Source of the DNA: Streptomyces sp. ISL-10
GTDB lineage: Bacteria; Actinomycetota; Actinomycetes; Streptomycetales; Streptomycetaceae
NCBI RefSeq assembly: GCF_018614575.1
Contig: NZ_JAGGOJ010000020.1
Coordinates: 62,001-126,000, forward strand
DNA: 64,000 nucleotides
Direction: 5' to 3'
The stretch's first letter is position 1; each line of letters begins with the position of its first letter. Positions 43,991-52,452 of this stretch are shown here, in pieces. Both the position numbers and the translations under genes were made by a program. The notes below the pieces were generated by a model. The model made no database searches. It was not told the DNA's origin and saw only the letters and a program-made list of their open reading frames with translations.

Positions 43991-44226
43991 CCGCAGCGGG
44001 GGAAGTGGCCGCATACGCCTTCCACCGCGCCGCGCGACAGGCCGAGCGGCCACTCGGAGCGATCATGGCATCCGCGTTACTCCGCGTATCGACCCTATAC
44101 AGGGCAACCCCCGGGTCAGTTGCCGGAGCTTCACCGTTAATAACAGTGAAACCTCGTACCGGGCAGTATGGGTCGACCTAGAGTGCGTCAACGGGACAGC
44201 TTTCCCGCACCATTCGGAGTCGCCCC

Positions 44227-45858
44227 ATGAACCCTCGTCTCAAACAGCGTTTGTCGCCGGGCCCCGGGCCCGCACTCGGCCGCCCGGTGCAAGGCGGCCT
44301 CTACGCGGCCGCGTTGATCCTCATCCCCGTGCTCGCCATCGGAGGCAGCGACAGCTTTCGCGCCGCACTCGACTTCACCACCGGGGTTCTGTCCCTGGTG
44401 TCGCTGACCGCCTCCGTCGCGTGGGGACTGATCGCCACCGACCGGGTGCTCCTCTCACCGCGCCACCGCCTGCTTGCCCAGGGCATCCACCGGACGACCG
44501 CGGTCGCCTCGCTCGGCTTCCTGCTGCTGCACGCCACCGTGAAGGTCTCGCTCGGGCATGTGGCACTGATCGGCGCCCTGATCCCGTTCGGCCTCGGCGT
44601 CACGGGCACGTCCGCCCTGATCGGCTTCGGATCGCTGGCCGGATTCCTGATGGTGGTCGCCGCCACGACGGGCGCGCTGCGCAGCGCGCTGGCGGGCAAC
44701 CCCCGGGTCGCCGGCCGCTGGCGGCCGCTGCACATGCTGGCCTATCCGGCCTGGTCTTTCGCCCTGGTGCACGGACTCTACGCGGGTCGCCCCGCCGCCA
44801 CCTGGGTCGTCACCATGTACTGCCTGGCCCTGCTGGGCGTGGCCGCCGCCGTGTCGGTCCGGCTGCTGCCGCGGCCGGTGCAGCGGCGCGTCGCCGCCAG
44901 GATCATGTCCCTGACCGGCGCGGCCGACGGCGGACCGCTCTCCGCCGATGAGCAGGCGCAGCGGGATCCCGCCACGTCGCCGCTGCCTGGCGCGGGCGGA
45001 CTGAACGGGACGGGCCGCCCGACCGTATCCGCGGGCATGGACCGCATGGACCGCATGGACCGGGCGAACGGCATTCCGCCGCAGCGCCCGTACGAGCAGG
45101 AGTTCCAGCCGCCGCTCGGACAGGCGCGTGCGCAGCCCCCTCGGCTGGCCGCCCCCTCGCCGCAGCTCTACGAGGCCCCGCCGCCCCCGGACTCCGAACC
45201 GACGGTGGTCCCGAGCGGTTCCGGCACCCGCCGTGGGCCCCGAATGGCCGCGGCCTACCGCGCCGTGTCCCTGGCGGCCGAGGACCCGGCTCCGCTCGCC
45301 GAGCGGGTGCCGATGACCGAGGAGATACCCGTGGTGTCCGAGACGGGATCCCGTCCGGGCACCTGGCCCACCCCCTCGCCGCCCCCGCCGGCCCAGGCCG
45401 TGCGCCCTGAGCAGGCATCCCCGCTGTACGACACGCCGCCCCCGCCGCCGTTCGACCCGGCGCCCTCCTACGACACCCCACCCCCGCCGCCGTTCGACCC
45501 GGCGCCCTCCTACGACACCCCGCCCGCCTACGACTCCACCACGCCGTCCTACGAACCCGCCGCCGCGTCGTACGGGTCCACGGCGGCCTACGACGCCGTG
45601 GCCACCGACGACACCACCGGGGGCTACGGCTCCCCTGCCGCCTCCTACGGCGCCGCCGGCGCGAACGAGGCCGCTTCACCCTCCCCGTACGACGACCGCT
45701 CCGCCTACGGGACCGGCGCCCCCGCCACGTACGACGACCGCTCCGCGTACACGACCGGCGCCCCCGCCGCGTACGACGAGACAGCGCCTATGCCAGGCCC
45801 CCTCTTCCAGCCGCCGGCCGGAGAACCCTGGAACGCACCTGCAGGAGAACGACCGTGA
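44227..45858 (+). CDS. Ferric-reductase-like bis-haem membrane protein
   Basis: 543 residues, ATG with GGAG at 8 nt. Residues 20-215 hold about six membrane helices. Two helices each carry a pair of histidines: His88/His102 (13 residues between) and His169/His182 (12 between), the haem-ligand pattern of ferric reductase/NADPH oxidase membrane domains. No flavin domain follows; instead residues 230-543 are disordered and Pro-rich with repeats (YDTPPPPPFDPAPS twice; YDDRSAY units). The next gene, overlapping by 4 nt, is a NuoF-like flavoprotein and could be the electron donor. Confidence 0.8.
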   Translation: MNPRLKQRLSPGPGPALGRPVQGGLYAAALILIPVLAIGGSDSFRAALDFTTGVLSLVSLTASVAWGLIATDRVLLSPRHRLLAQGIHRTTAVASLGFLLLHATVKVSLGHVALIGALIPFGLGVTGTSALIGFGSLAGFLMVVAATTGALRSALAGNPRVAGRWRPLHMLAYPAWSFALVHGLYAGRPAATWVVTMYCLALLGVAAAVSVRLLPRPVQRRVAARIMSLTGAADGGPLSADEQAQRDPATSPLPGAGGLNGTGRPTVSAGMDRMDRMDRANGIPPQRPYEQEFQPPLGQARAQPPRLAAPSPQLYEAPPPPDSEPTVVPSGSGTRRGPRMAAAYRAVSLAAEDPAPLAERVPMTEEIPVVSETGSRPGTWPTPSPPPPAQAVRPEQASPLYDTPPPPPFDPAPSYDTPPPPPFDPAPSYDTPPAYDSTTPSYEPAAASYGSTAAYDAVATDDTTGGYGSPAASYGAAGANEAASPSPYDDRSAYGTGAPATYDDRSAYTTGAPAAYDETAPMPGPLFQPPAGEPWNAPAGERP

Positions 45859-47444
45859 ACACCCCGCTCCCCGATGTCCCCGAGGTCCGCGTCGTCGGAC
45901 TCCCCCAGCTGACACAGGGTTTCGACCTGGTCGAACGCCTCGACCTGCAGATGCACCTGAAGGTCCACGGGCCGCTGGAGCCGGTCAGCGGCGAGCGGCT
46001 CGCCCAGCTGGCCGAGGAGATATCGCTGACGGGCCGCGGCGGCGCCGGGTTCCCGTTCGGCAAGAAACTGCGCGCCGTCGCCAAGTCGGCGATCCGGCGC
46101 GGTGTACGGCCCGTCGTCGTCGTCAACGGCAGCGAGGGGGAGCCCGCCTGCCGCAAGGACACGGTGCTGCTCAACCGTGCACCCCATCTCATCCTGGACG
46201 GCGCGCTGCTGGCCGCGGAGGCCCTCGGCGCACGCACCCTGGTCGTCGCGGTCACCCGTAATTCCACGGAGATCTCGATGCGTGCGGCCCTCGCCGAACG
46301 CGGGCTGAGCGACCGGCGCGGGCAGCAGCTGCGCGCCAGGGTCGTCCGCACCCCCGAGCGGATGGTCTCCGGTGAGGCCTCCTCCGTCATCCGCGCGGTC
46401 AACGGCGGCCCGGCGCTGCCTCCCGGCCGCCGGGTGCGTGCGGCGGACTCCGGGGTCGGCGGCGCGCCGACGCTGCTGTCCAACGCGGAGACGTTCGCCC
46501 AGCTCGCCGTCGCCGCGCGTATCGGCTCGCGCCGCTACAGCCACACGGGCCTGGACTCCGAGCCCGGCACGGTCATGCTGACGATCTCCGGCGCGGTCGC
46601 GCGCCCCATGGTCGTCGAGGTCCCCACGGGCGTCCCGCTGCGGTACGTGCTCCAGATGGCCGGAGCACCGCCGCTGCCACAGGGCGTGCTCACAGGCGGT
46701 TACCACGGCAACTGGATCGACTCCGTCGCGGTGCACGAGGCGGTCGTCTCCAAGGCGTCCCTGGCATCCGTGGGGGGTGCCCTGGGCGCGGGGGCGATCC
46801 TGCCCATCGGCCCGGAGACCTGTCCGCTCGGCGAGTCGCTGCGCGTGGCCAACTGGCTCGCCGCGGAGACCGCGGGTCAGTGCGGGCCGTGCAAGCTCGG
46901 CCTGCCCGCCGCGGCCGGCGGTCTCGCCGATGTGATCAACGGCGGCGGCCCGGCGGCACTGGAGGCGCTGCGGGAGGTGACGGGAGCGGTGAAGGGACGC
47001 GGCGCGTGCAAGCACCCCGACGGTTCCGCACGCTTCTTCGCGTCGACCCTGTCCGCGTTCACCGACGACCTCGCCGCCCATGTGCTGGACGGCGGATGCG
47101 GACGCCCGACGACCGGGGTGCTGCCCCTGCCGCTGCCCGGCTACGAGGAGGCGGAGGAGTCCATTCCCAGCGGCGAGAAGGTCTTCATCGACTGGACGCT
47201 CTGCCAGGGGCACGGGCTGTGCGCGGACATCATCCCGGAGCTGATCCGGCTGAACCCCGACGGCTACCCGTCGGTGGCCGACGCGGTCGTACCGATGCAC
47301 ATGCGCGGGCGCGCACAGCGTGCCGTGCGCCGCTGCCCCGCGCTCGCGATGCGCATCGAGCAGGTGGCGGCCCCGGCACAGGAGCCGTCGCGCCCCGCGC
47401 TTCCCAGCAGCAACCGTAAGGCGCTGGGCAGCGGCCGGAGTTGA
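45855..47444 (+). CDS. NuoF-like flavoprotein fused to a ferredoxin
   Basis: 529 residues; GTG overlaps the preceding stop (GTGA), AGGAG upstream. The FMN/NADH part resembles complex I NuoF: GRGGAGFPFGKKL and VVVNGSEGEPACRKD, then an SLBB region (MVVEVPTGVPLRYVL). The N3 cluster segment reads ETAGQCGPC: Cys343, Cys346 and Cys385 align with three NuoF ligands while the first is Ala340. The C-terminal ferredoxin has Cys450-QGHGL-Cys456 and Cys494-Pro, the three-cysteine pattern of a [3Fe-4S] type with His in place of one Cys. Probably a soluble NADH-linked electron carrier feeding the haem protein. Confidence 0.82.
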   Translation: MNTPLPDVPEVRVVGLPQLTQGFDLVERLDLQMHLKVHGPLEPVSGERLAQLAEEISLTGRGGAGFPFGKKLRAVAKSAIRRGVRPVVVVNGSEGEPACRKDTVLLNRAPHLILDGALLAAEALGARTLVVAVTRNSTEISMRAALAERGLSDRRGQQLRARVVRTPERMVSGEASSVIRAVNGGPALPPGRRVRAADSGVGGAPTLLSNAETFAQLAVAARIGSRRYSHTGLDSEPGTVMLTISGAVARPMVVEVPTGVPLRYVLQMAGAPPLPQGVLTGGYHGNWIDSVAVHEAVVSKASLASVGGALGAGAILPIGPETCPLGESLRVANWLAAETAGQCGPCKLGLPAAAGGLADVINGGGPAALEALREVTGAVKGRGACKHPDGSARFFASTLSAFTDDLAAHVLDGGCGRPTTGVLPLPLPGYEEAEESIPSGEKVFIDWTLCQGHGLCADIIPELIRLNPDGYPSVADAVVPMHMRGRAQRAVRRCPALAMRIEQVAAPAQEPSRPALPSSNRKALGSGRS

Positions 47445-47461
47445 CGGAGGGCGCAACGGAC

Positions 47462-47500
47462 AAGAAGGCGGGCCACCCGATCCGGGTGGCCCGCCTTCTT
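47462..47500. terminator. Bidirectional terminator between oxidoreductase and tRNA-Ala
   Basis: AAGAAGGCGGGCCACCCG - ATC - CGGGTGGCCCGCCTTCTT: 18-bp perfect stem, 3-nt loop. Ends the + strand operon and the - strand tRNA gene. Confidence 0.8.
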
Positions 47501-47507
47501 CATTCTG

Positions 47508-47580
47508 TGGAGCTAAGGAGAATTGAACTCCTGACCTCCTGCATGCCATGCAGGCGCTCTACCAACTGAGCTATAGCCCC
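47508..47580 (-). tRNA. tRNA-Ala (anticodon GGC)
   Basis: 73 nt. Acceptor GGGGCTA/TAGCTCC with one G-T pair and discriminator A; anticodon stem CCTGC/GCAGG with loop ATGGCAT, anticodon GGC; T-arm GGAGTTCAATTCTCC. CCA is not encoded. Identical to the copy at 49055-49127. Reads GCC, the most used Ala codon in this genome. Confidence 0.95.
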
Positions 47581-47734
47581 TTGTTGTGTGCCGCCCCATC
47601 CGGGTTTCCCCCGCGGCGACGTAGAGAACATTAACGCCCCCGTCGGCGCATCTCCAAATCGTTTCCGACGACGACCAGCAACGCCCGGAATGTCCACTTC
47701 GCGGAGGCGAGGAGCGGAGGGTGCGGAGGGCGGC

Positions 47735-47971
47735 TCAGGCGGTGGCGAACGAGTAGAAGCGCTTGAGGGTGCAGTGCTCGTCCAGCAGCCGGCCGTAGAT
47801 CGGCTCCCCCTCGAGCTCCCGGTAGGTCTCGATGGGGTCGCCCTTTATGATCAGCGCCCGCGCGCACTCCTCGCACCAGTACTGGTACTCCGGATTGACC
47901 GGATCCATGTCCCTGACGATCGGCGTACCGCTGCCGCACCAGTCGCATTTCCGCCTGTGGGCACCCATCAT
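47735..47971 (-). CDS. Small zinc-finger-like protein
   Basis: 78 residues. Two Cys pairs, CDWC (about 9-12) and CEEC (about 33-36), would bind one zinc. The C-terminal half (ELEGEPIYGRLLDEHCTLKRFYSFATA) is helical. The start ATG abuts the stop of the upstream 57-residue gene; GGAG lies 4 nt before this ATG and 7 nt before a second ATG, which may be the true start. No family recognised. Likely cotranslated with the neighbouring zinc-ribbon protein. Confidence 0.7.
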   Translation of the reverse strand: MMGAHRRKCDWCGSGTPIVRDMDPVNPEYQYWCEECARALIIKGDPIETYRELEGEPIYGRLLDEHCTLKRFYSFATA

Positions 47972-48145
47972 TCAGCTCCAGCTGTGGCCGCAGGCCGTGC
48001 ACACGTAGGAAACGCCTCCGTTGTCCCCGAGGACCTGGGCGACATGGGCGGAACCGCAGGATGGACAGTTGAGGCGAGCACGAGCCTCCGCCGTGGCAAG
48101 CAGGTCATCGGCAGCCTCCTCGGCTTCCTCGCCGCTGGCGGACAT
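47972..48145 (-). CDS. 57-residue zinc-ribbon protein
   Basis: Starts at ATG 48145 with GGGAGGGAG about 6-9 nt upstream. Acidic helix (GEEAEEAADDLLATAEARARL) followed by a zinc ribbon CPSCGSAHV...CTACGH, four cysteines in two CXXC pairs. The stop is immediately followed by the next gene's ATG, so the two form a unit. Function unknown; nucleic-acid or protein binding is typical of such ribbons. Confidence 0.75.
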   Translation of the reverse strand: MSASGEEAEEAADDLLATAEARARLNCPSCGSAHVAQVLGDNGGVSYVCTACGHSWS

Positions 48146-48214
48146 CGTGCTCTCCCTCCCGTACCGCCGGCGTCCCCTCCGGCCGTCCGATTCTGCCATG
48201 GCCACGCAACGAGG

Positions 48215-48754
48215 TCAGCGGCGTTTGCGAACGAGACCGGCCATGGCACCCAGTCCGCAGACTGCCGCCACCGCGAGCGTGGTCACCCGGAGTGCGTTCC
48301 CGGAACCGCGCGGTCCAGATTCGGTGAGCCGGCCGGGGAAGAGCGTGCCGAACAGCGCGATGCCGATGAGCTGTCCCATCTGGGTGACGGTGACCAGCAG
48401 CCCGCTGGCGTCCGTGGCGTCCTCCTGCCACACCTTCGTCAATTCGCCCGTCAGGGTGGGGCTGTAGACGGCGGCCATCCCGGCACCACTGACGACGAAG
48501 GCCGCGAACAGCAGCGGTCTGCCGTCTTTGCCGTCCCGCAGCAGCGCGCCCATGGCGGCAGTCGTCAGACCGGTCACGACGAACCCCGCTGGAACCATGG
48601 CCCGTTGCCATGCGACCGGCAAGCGACGCCAGGTCGTCGCCACGACGCCGAACACGACGGCGGAGGGCGCGAACAGCAGCCCGGCGCGCAGTGCGCTGCG
48701 CCCCAGCCCGCCCTGGAGGCGGAGCGTGATCGCGAACAGGAGGGCGGCGTTCAC
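48215..48754 (-). pseudogene. Truncated MFS transporter remnant
   Basis: About 179 residues that match only the C-terminal half of a 14-helix MFS exporter: helices around LRAGLLFAPSAVVFGVVAT, PLLFAAFVVSGAGMAAVYSPTL and GLLVTVTQMGQLIGIALFGTLF. The region upstream, where the N-terminal half should be, translates in the same frame to Pro/Ser-rich sequence with no helices (TSSPAVPAALRIAAIRAVN). No ribosome-binding site before the first GTG. Lies between two identical tRNA genes, a spot prone to insertion and deletion. Confidence 0.6.
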
Positions 48755-49054
48755 CGCCCTGATGGCGGCGATCCTCAGCGCCGCCGGGACCGCGGGGGAA
48801 GACGTTCCGTCACCGGGCGGTGGGTGAGGTGCGGATGACGTCGGTGTCGCTGTCGATCAACGGGATGCCAGAGCGCCGGAGTGCCGGATCGTGGCTTATG
48901 CGCCGGACGACGAGAAGAGCAGAACGCGGATACGGACGCTGCACACGATGCGGGACTGACCGGCGTCGAGCGCACTCCAAAGAGTCCCATGTGGGGATCG
49001 CAAAGGATCACAACGCGAAGATCCCGCCCCCTGCCGGGGACGGGATCCTGATTG
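48755..49054. other. Gap between MFS remnant and second tRNA-Ala
   Basis: 300 bp, lower in GC than its surroundings in places (for example CAAAGGATCACAACGCGAAG). No gene; holds the terminator at 49020-49047. Confidence 0.5.
49020..49047 (-). terminator. tRNA-Ala terminator hairpin
   Basis: GATCCCG-CCCC paired with GGGG-(A)-CGGGATC, 11 bp with one bulged A and loop CTGCC, 8 nt past the tRNA 3' end. Confidence 0.65.
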
Positions 49055-49127
49055 TGGAGCTAAGGAGAATTGAACTCCTGACCTCCTGCATGCCATGCAG
49101 GCGCTCTACCAACTGAGCTATAGCCCC
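49055..49127 (-). tRNA. tRNA-Ala (anticodon GGC), second copy
   Basis: 73 nt, base-for-base the same as 47508-47580: same acceptor GGGGCTA/TAGCTCC, anticodon loop ATGGCAT and T-arm. Flanks differ, so the identity stops at the gene. Confidence 0.95.
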
Positions 49128-49300
49128 GCGTGTTCTTCGCGCGTCGCGCTGCGAACAAGAAGAACTTTAGCCTGCGACCTGCCGGAAAGTGAAATCCGGG
49201 TCCGTGGGCCGCCCCGACGGTGGTCGCCGGGGCGTGACCGGTGCCGGACCGGTGGCCTCTGCGCGGCAGGGCGGGAGCCTGCCGGGAGGGCCGTGGGACC

Positions 49301-49978
49301 TCAGGTGTCGTCGCCGAGCACCGGCTGGGGAAGCGTTCCGGCGTTGTGCTCCAGCAGCCGCCAGCCGCGCGCGCCCTCGCCGAGCACGGACCAGCAGCAG
49401 TTCGACAGACCGCCGAGGCTCTCCCAGTGGCGGGCCTCCAGGCCCAGGAGTCGGCCGATGGTCGTACGTATGGTGCCGCCGTGGCTGACGACGACGAGCG
49501 TGCCGTCGTCGGGCAGCTTCTCCGCGTGGTGCAGGACCACGGGCGCGGCCCGGTCCGCGACCTCGGTCTCCAGCTCGCCGCCGCCGCGGCGCACGGGCTC
49601 GCCGCGCTTCCAGGCGGCGTACTGATCGCCGTACTGCGCGATGATCTCTTCGTGGGTCAGCCCCTGCCAGACGCCCGCGTACGTCTCGCGCAGCGCCGCA
49701 TCATAGGAGACGTCCGCGCCCGTTACGGCGGCCAGCTCGCCCGCCGTCGCCGCGGCCCGCTTGAGATCGGAGGCCACGATCGCGTCGGGCTTCAGCGCGG
49801 CGAGCAGCCGGGCCGCGCGGCGCGCCTGTGCGATCCCGGTCTCGGTCAGTTCGATGTCCGTGGAGCCCTGGAAGCGGCGCTCCAGGTTCCACGAGGTCTG
49901 TCCGTGGCGCCACAGGACCACACGACGGCCCCGCTTCCTGCTGGTGCGGACGTCCCCGGCCGCACCCCCGCCCTTCAT
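49301..49978 (-). CDS. Histidine phosphatase (phosphoglycerate mutase-like)
   Basis: 225 residues. Phosphohistidine motif LWRHGQTSWN with Arg24-His25, and the second histidine in VVVSHGGTIRTTIGRLLGL. FQGSTDIELTETG and ALRETYAGVWQGL are typical of the GpmB/CobC branch. Removes a phosphate from a small molecule; substrate unknown. ATG lies 5 nt after the rsfS stop, so it is the second gene of an rsfS operon, an arrangement I recall as usual in actinobacteria. Confidence 0.92.
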   Translation of the reverse strand: MKGGGAAGDVRTSRKRGRRVVLWRHGQTSWNLERRFQGSTDIELTETGIAQARRAARLLAALKPDAIVASDLKRAAATAGELAAVTGADVSYDAALRETYAGVWQGLTHEEIIAQYGDQYAAWKRGEPVRRGGGELETEVADRAAPVVLHHAEKLPDDGTLVVVSHGGTIRTTIGRLLGLEARHWESLGGLSNCCWSVLGEGARGWRLLEHNAGTLPQPVLGDDT

Positions 49979-49983
49979 GCCGT

Positions 49984-50418
49984 TCAGCTCAGCTCACCTT
50001 CCGCTTCCTTGCCGGCGAGCCGGGCGTGCTCCTCGGCCTTGCCGCGGGTCTTCTTGGCGTCCTCGGGCAGCGGGAGCTCGGGGCAGTCCTTCCACAGCCG
50101 CTCCAGGGCGTAGAAGACGCGCTCCTCGCTGTGCTGGACGTGGACGACGATGTCGACGTAGTCGAGCAGGATCCAGCGGGCGTCACGGTCGCCCTCGCGG
50201 CGCACCGGCTTGGCGCCGAGCTGCTTGTTCAGCCGCTCCTCGATCTCGTCGACGATCGACTTGACCTGACGGTCGCTGGGGGCTGAGGCGAGCAGGAAGG
50301 CGTCAGTGATCGACAGCACGTCGCTGACGTCGTACGCGATGATGTCGTGCGCGAGCCGGTCGGCGGCCGCCTGGGCGGCGGTGTTGACGAGCTCGATGGA
50401 ACGGTCCGTGGCGGTCAC
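49984..50418 (-). CDS. rsfS: Ribosome silencing factor
   Basis: 144 residues from GTG at 50418 (TATDRSIELVNTAAQAAADRLA is the usual start). DUF143/Iojap core: DIIAYDVSDVLSITDAFLLASAPSDRQVKSIVDEIEERL, then WILLDYVDIVVHVQHSEERVFYALERLWKDCP. Binds L14 on the 50S subunit and blocks joining during starvation. An upstream in-frame extension is not conserved. In front of the phosphatase gene; the LCP-like and nadD genes follow upstream, the common nadD-LCP-rsfS order. Confidence 0.95.
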   Translation of the reverse strand: MTATDRSIELVNTAAQAAADRLAHDIIAYDVSDVLSITDAFLLASAPSDRQVKSIVDEIEERLNKQLGAKPVRREGDRDARWILLDYVDIVVHVQHSEERVFYALERLWKDCPELPLPEDAKKTRGKAEEHARLAGKEAEGELS

Positions 50419-50645
50419 AAGCAGGCTTTCGTCGGCGGTCAGGAACCCTTCAAGGGTCTCACGGACCGCCGACACACCTCGCCGACATTGCCCGGGGGGC
50501 CGCGTCAGGCGCCGGGGCCCGGCCGCCGGGCCCCGCCCTCGGGCTGCGGCGACGGGCCCGCCACGGTCGCCGGGCGGGCCCGCATCAGTCGGCCGCCCGC
50601 CTCGATCCGACCGACCCGGCCCCCGCATCAGTCGGCCCGGCCCCC

Positions 50646-52433
50646 TCAGTCGGTCGTGTCGCCGGCCTTGAAGTCGGAGCCGAGGACCACCGACACATCG
50701 GCGTTCGCGGCGCCCTTGCCCTTCTTGACCACGTCCGGGGACAGATCTAGCGTCTTGGCGACCTCGACGGCCTTCGCCTTCTGCGCCTCGTCCCCGTAGG
50801 TGATCCGCGAGGTGGCGACGGTGTCGGCCCTGCCGCTGTCGATCACCGTGTAGCCGCCGTTGACGAGCGAGATCCTGGCCGTCTCGGTGGCCTTGTCGTC
50901 GCCGGAGGCGTTCTTGATGCCGACCCGCACGGCCGCACCCTGCTCCGGTGCGCTGACCGAACCGCCCAGCACGTCCTTGACCACGCTGTTCGCCGCCTGC
51001 TCGGTGAGCGTGCCGTCCTGCTGCACGGGCAGCAGGGCGGTCCGGTAGTCGCCGCCCTTGGCGTGTTCGGCGAGGGAGGCGAGCGAGGTGCCGAGGTCCT
51101 TCTCGTTCAGGGAGGGGTCGAGGATCTGCGCGAGCGTCTCGATGACGACGGTCGCCGACCTGGGGTCGTCCGGGAGCTTCTTCAACACCCCCTGCATGAC
51201 CTGGCCGAAGCGCTGCAGCTGCTTCTCCTCGGCCTCACCGGGCCCGACGTACGTGGCGTAGGCGACGGCGGCGCGTCCGTCGAGGGTCTGGTTCTCGCCC
51301 TTCTTCACCAGGGACTCGTCGCCCTTCTTCGCACCGGGCACCTCGGCGTCGGTGGTCAGATCGATCGTCCCGACCAGTTCGACGAGGTTCTCCAGGTACG
51401 GGGTGTCCAGCCGCCAGGTGCCGGAGATCTTCGCGCCGAGCAGGGTCCCGATCGACTCGCGCGTCCCGGTCGACCCGTCGTCCTCGACGGACTTGCCGAG
51501 CGTGGTGGCGGTGCCGTCGTCGTTGGCGACGGAGAGGGTGTTCGGGAGGAGGACGGTGGTGCCCTGCCCGGTGGTCACGTTGTCGACGAGGAGCGCCGTG
51601 GAGGTCCGCTCGCTCTTGGTGTTGTGCAGGTGGACCACGATGACGTCGCGCTTCTGCGGGCCGACCGCCGTGCCGCCGGTGCTCTTGGCATCGGACAGGC
51701 CGGGCAGCTTCCCCGCGTACCAGAGGTAACCGACGCCGCCGACGAGGACGAGCGCCAGCGTGACGACGAGCGCGACGACCCGGTTGCGGCCGCGGCGCTT
51801 GGCCTCCTCGCGTCGCTCGGAACGGCTCTCGGTGAACTTGAGCCAGTCGATGACGTCCTCGGAGTCCTCATCGGGCTCCTCGATGAAGGAGAACTGCTCG
51901 GTGCGGTAGTCGCGGTCGTCCGCACCGCGCCGCTGCTCCGGCACGGCCGCCGGGCCGGGCGCGACCTGCGCCTGGGCGCGGGCCTGGTCGTGGCCCTGCG
52001 CCTGTGTCTGCCGCTCGGCGGGGACGGGCTGCTGATGCGGAATGTTCCACTGCTGGGTGGTGTCCACGGCCGCGGGCTGCGTGCCCGTGTCGTAGCTGTA
52101 CCCCTCGTAGCCGTAGCCCTGGCCACCGGACTGCGGGTGCTGCTGTTGCGTGGCGTAGGGGTCGTACTGCCCGTACTGCTCCTGCCGGCCCGATGTATCC
52201 GAGCCCTGCTGGGCGTACGGGTCGTAACCGTAATCCTGTCCGGCCTGGGGCTGCTGCCCCGGCTGCTGCCCCGCGGGCTGCTGGGGATACGGCTGCTGAG
52301 GGTGCTGGGGTTGCTGCTGTGCGTAGGGGTCGTACGGCTGGGGCTGCTGATAGACCGGCTGTCCGTACTCGTCGTAGCCGACGATCTGCGGCTGCTGGCG
52401 GTACGGGTCGTAAGAATGCTGCTGGTCGTTCAC
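50646..52433 (-). CDS. LCP-like membrane protein with LytR C-terminal domain
   Basis: 595 residues from GTG with GAGAGGGG at 5 nt. A Gln/Pro/Tyr-rich cytoplasmic region (1-230, YDPYAQQ-type repeats), one membrane helix (about 268-292), an extracellular part resembling an LCP domain, and a LytR_C domain (RVGIKNASGDDKATETARISL...). LCP proteins attach glycopolymers to peptidoglycan. Here the catalytic landmarks are missing: no SIPRD motif (LLPNTLSV instead) and no Arg-rich cluster, so it may be a non-catalytic relative. Sits between nadD and rsfS. Confidence 0.8.
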   Translation of the reverse strand: MNDQQHSYDPYRQQPQIVGYDEYGQPVYQQPQPYDPYAQQQPQHPQQPYPQQPAGQQPGQQPQAGQDYGYDPYAQQGSDTSGRQEQYGQYDPYATQQQHPQSGGQGYGYEGYSYDTGTQPAAVDTTQQWNIPHQQPVPAERQTQAQGHDQARAQAQVAPGPAAVPEQRRGADDRDYRTEQFSFIEEPDEDSEDVIDWLKFTESRSERREEAKRRGRNRVVALVVTLALVLVGGVGYLWYAGKLPGLSDAKSTGGTAVGPQKRDVIVVHLHNTKSERTSTALLVDNVTTGQGTTVLLPNTLSVANDDGTATTLGKSVEDDGSTGTRESIGTLLGAKISGTWRLDTPYLENLVELVGTIDLTTDAEVPGAKKGDESLVKKGENQTLDGRAAVAYATYVGPGEAEEKQLQRFGQVMQGVLKKLPDDPRSATVVIETLAQILDPSLNEKDLGTSLASLAEHAKGGDYRTALLPVQQDGTLTEQAANSVVKDVLGGSVSAPEQGAAVRVGIKNASGDDKATETARISLVNGGYTVIDSGRADTVATSRITYGDEAQKAKAVEVAKTLDLSPDVVKKGKGAANADVSVVLGSDFKAGDTTD

Positions 52434-52452
52434 CGGTGCCCCTCTCCGTGGC

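Noticed and set aside
48820..49116. Short + strand frame ending with RRIELLTSCMPCRRSTN
   Set aside because: Its end is the reverse complement of tRNA-Ala, a known false gene type; no ribosome-binding site.
47508..49127. Integrated element with tRNA-derived att sites
   Set aside because: Both tRNA copies are complete with unlike flanks, and no integrase or element genes lie between; a plain tRNA duplication explains it.
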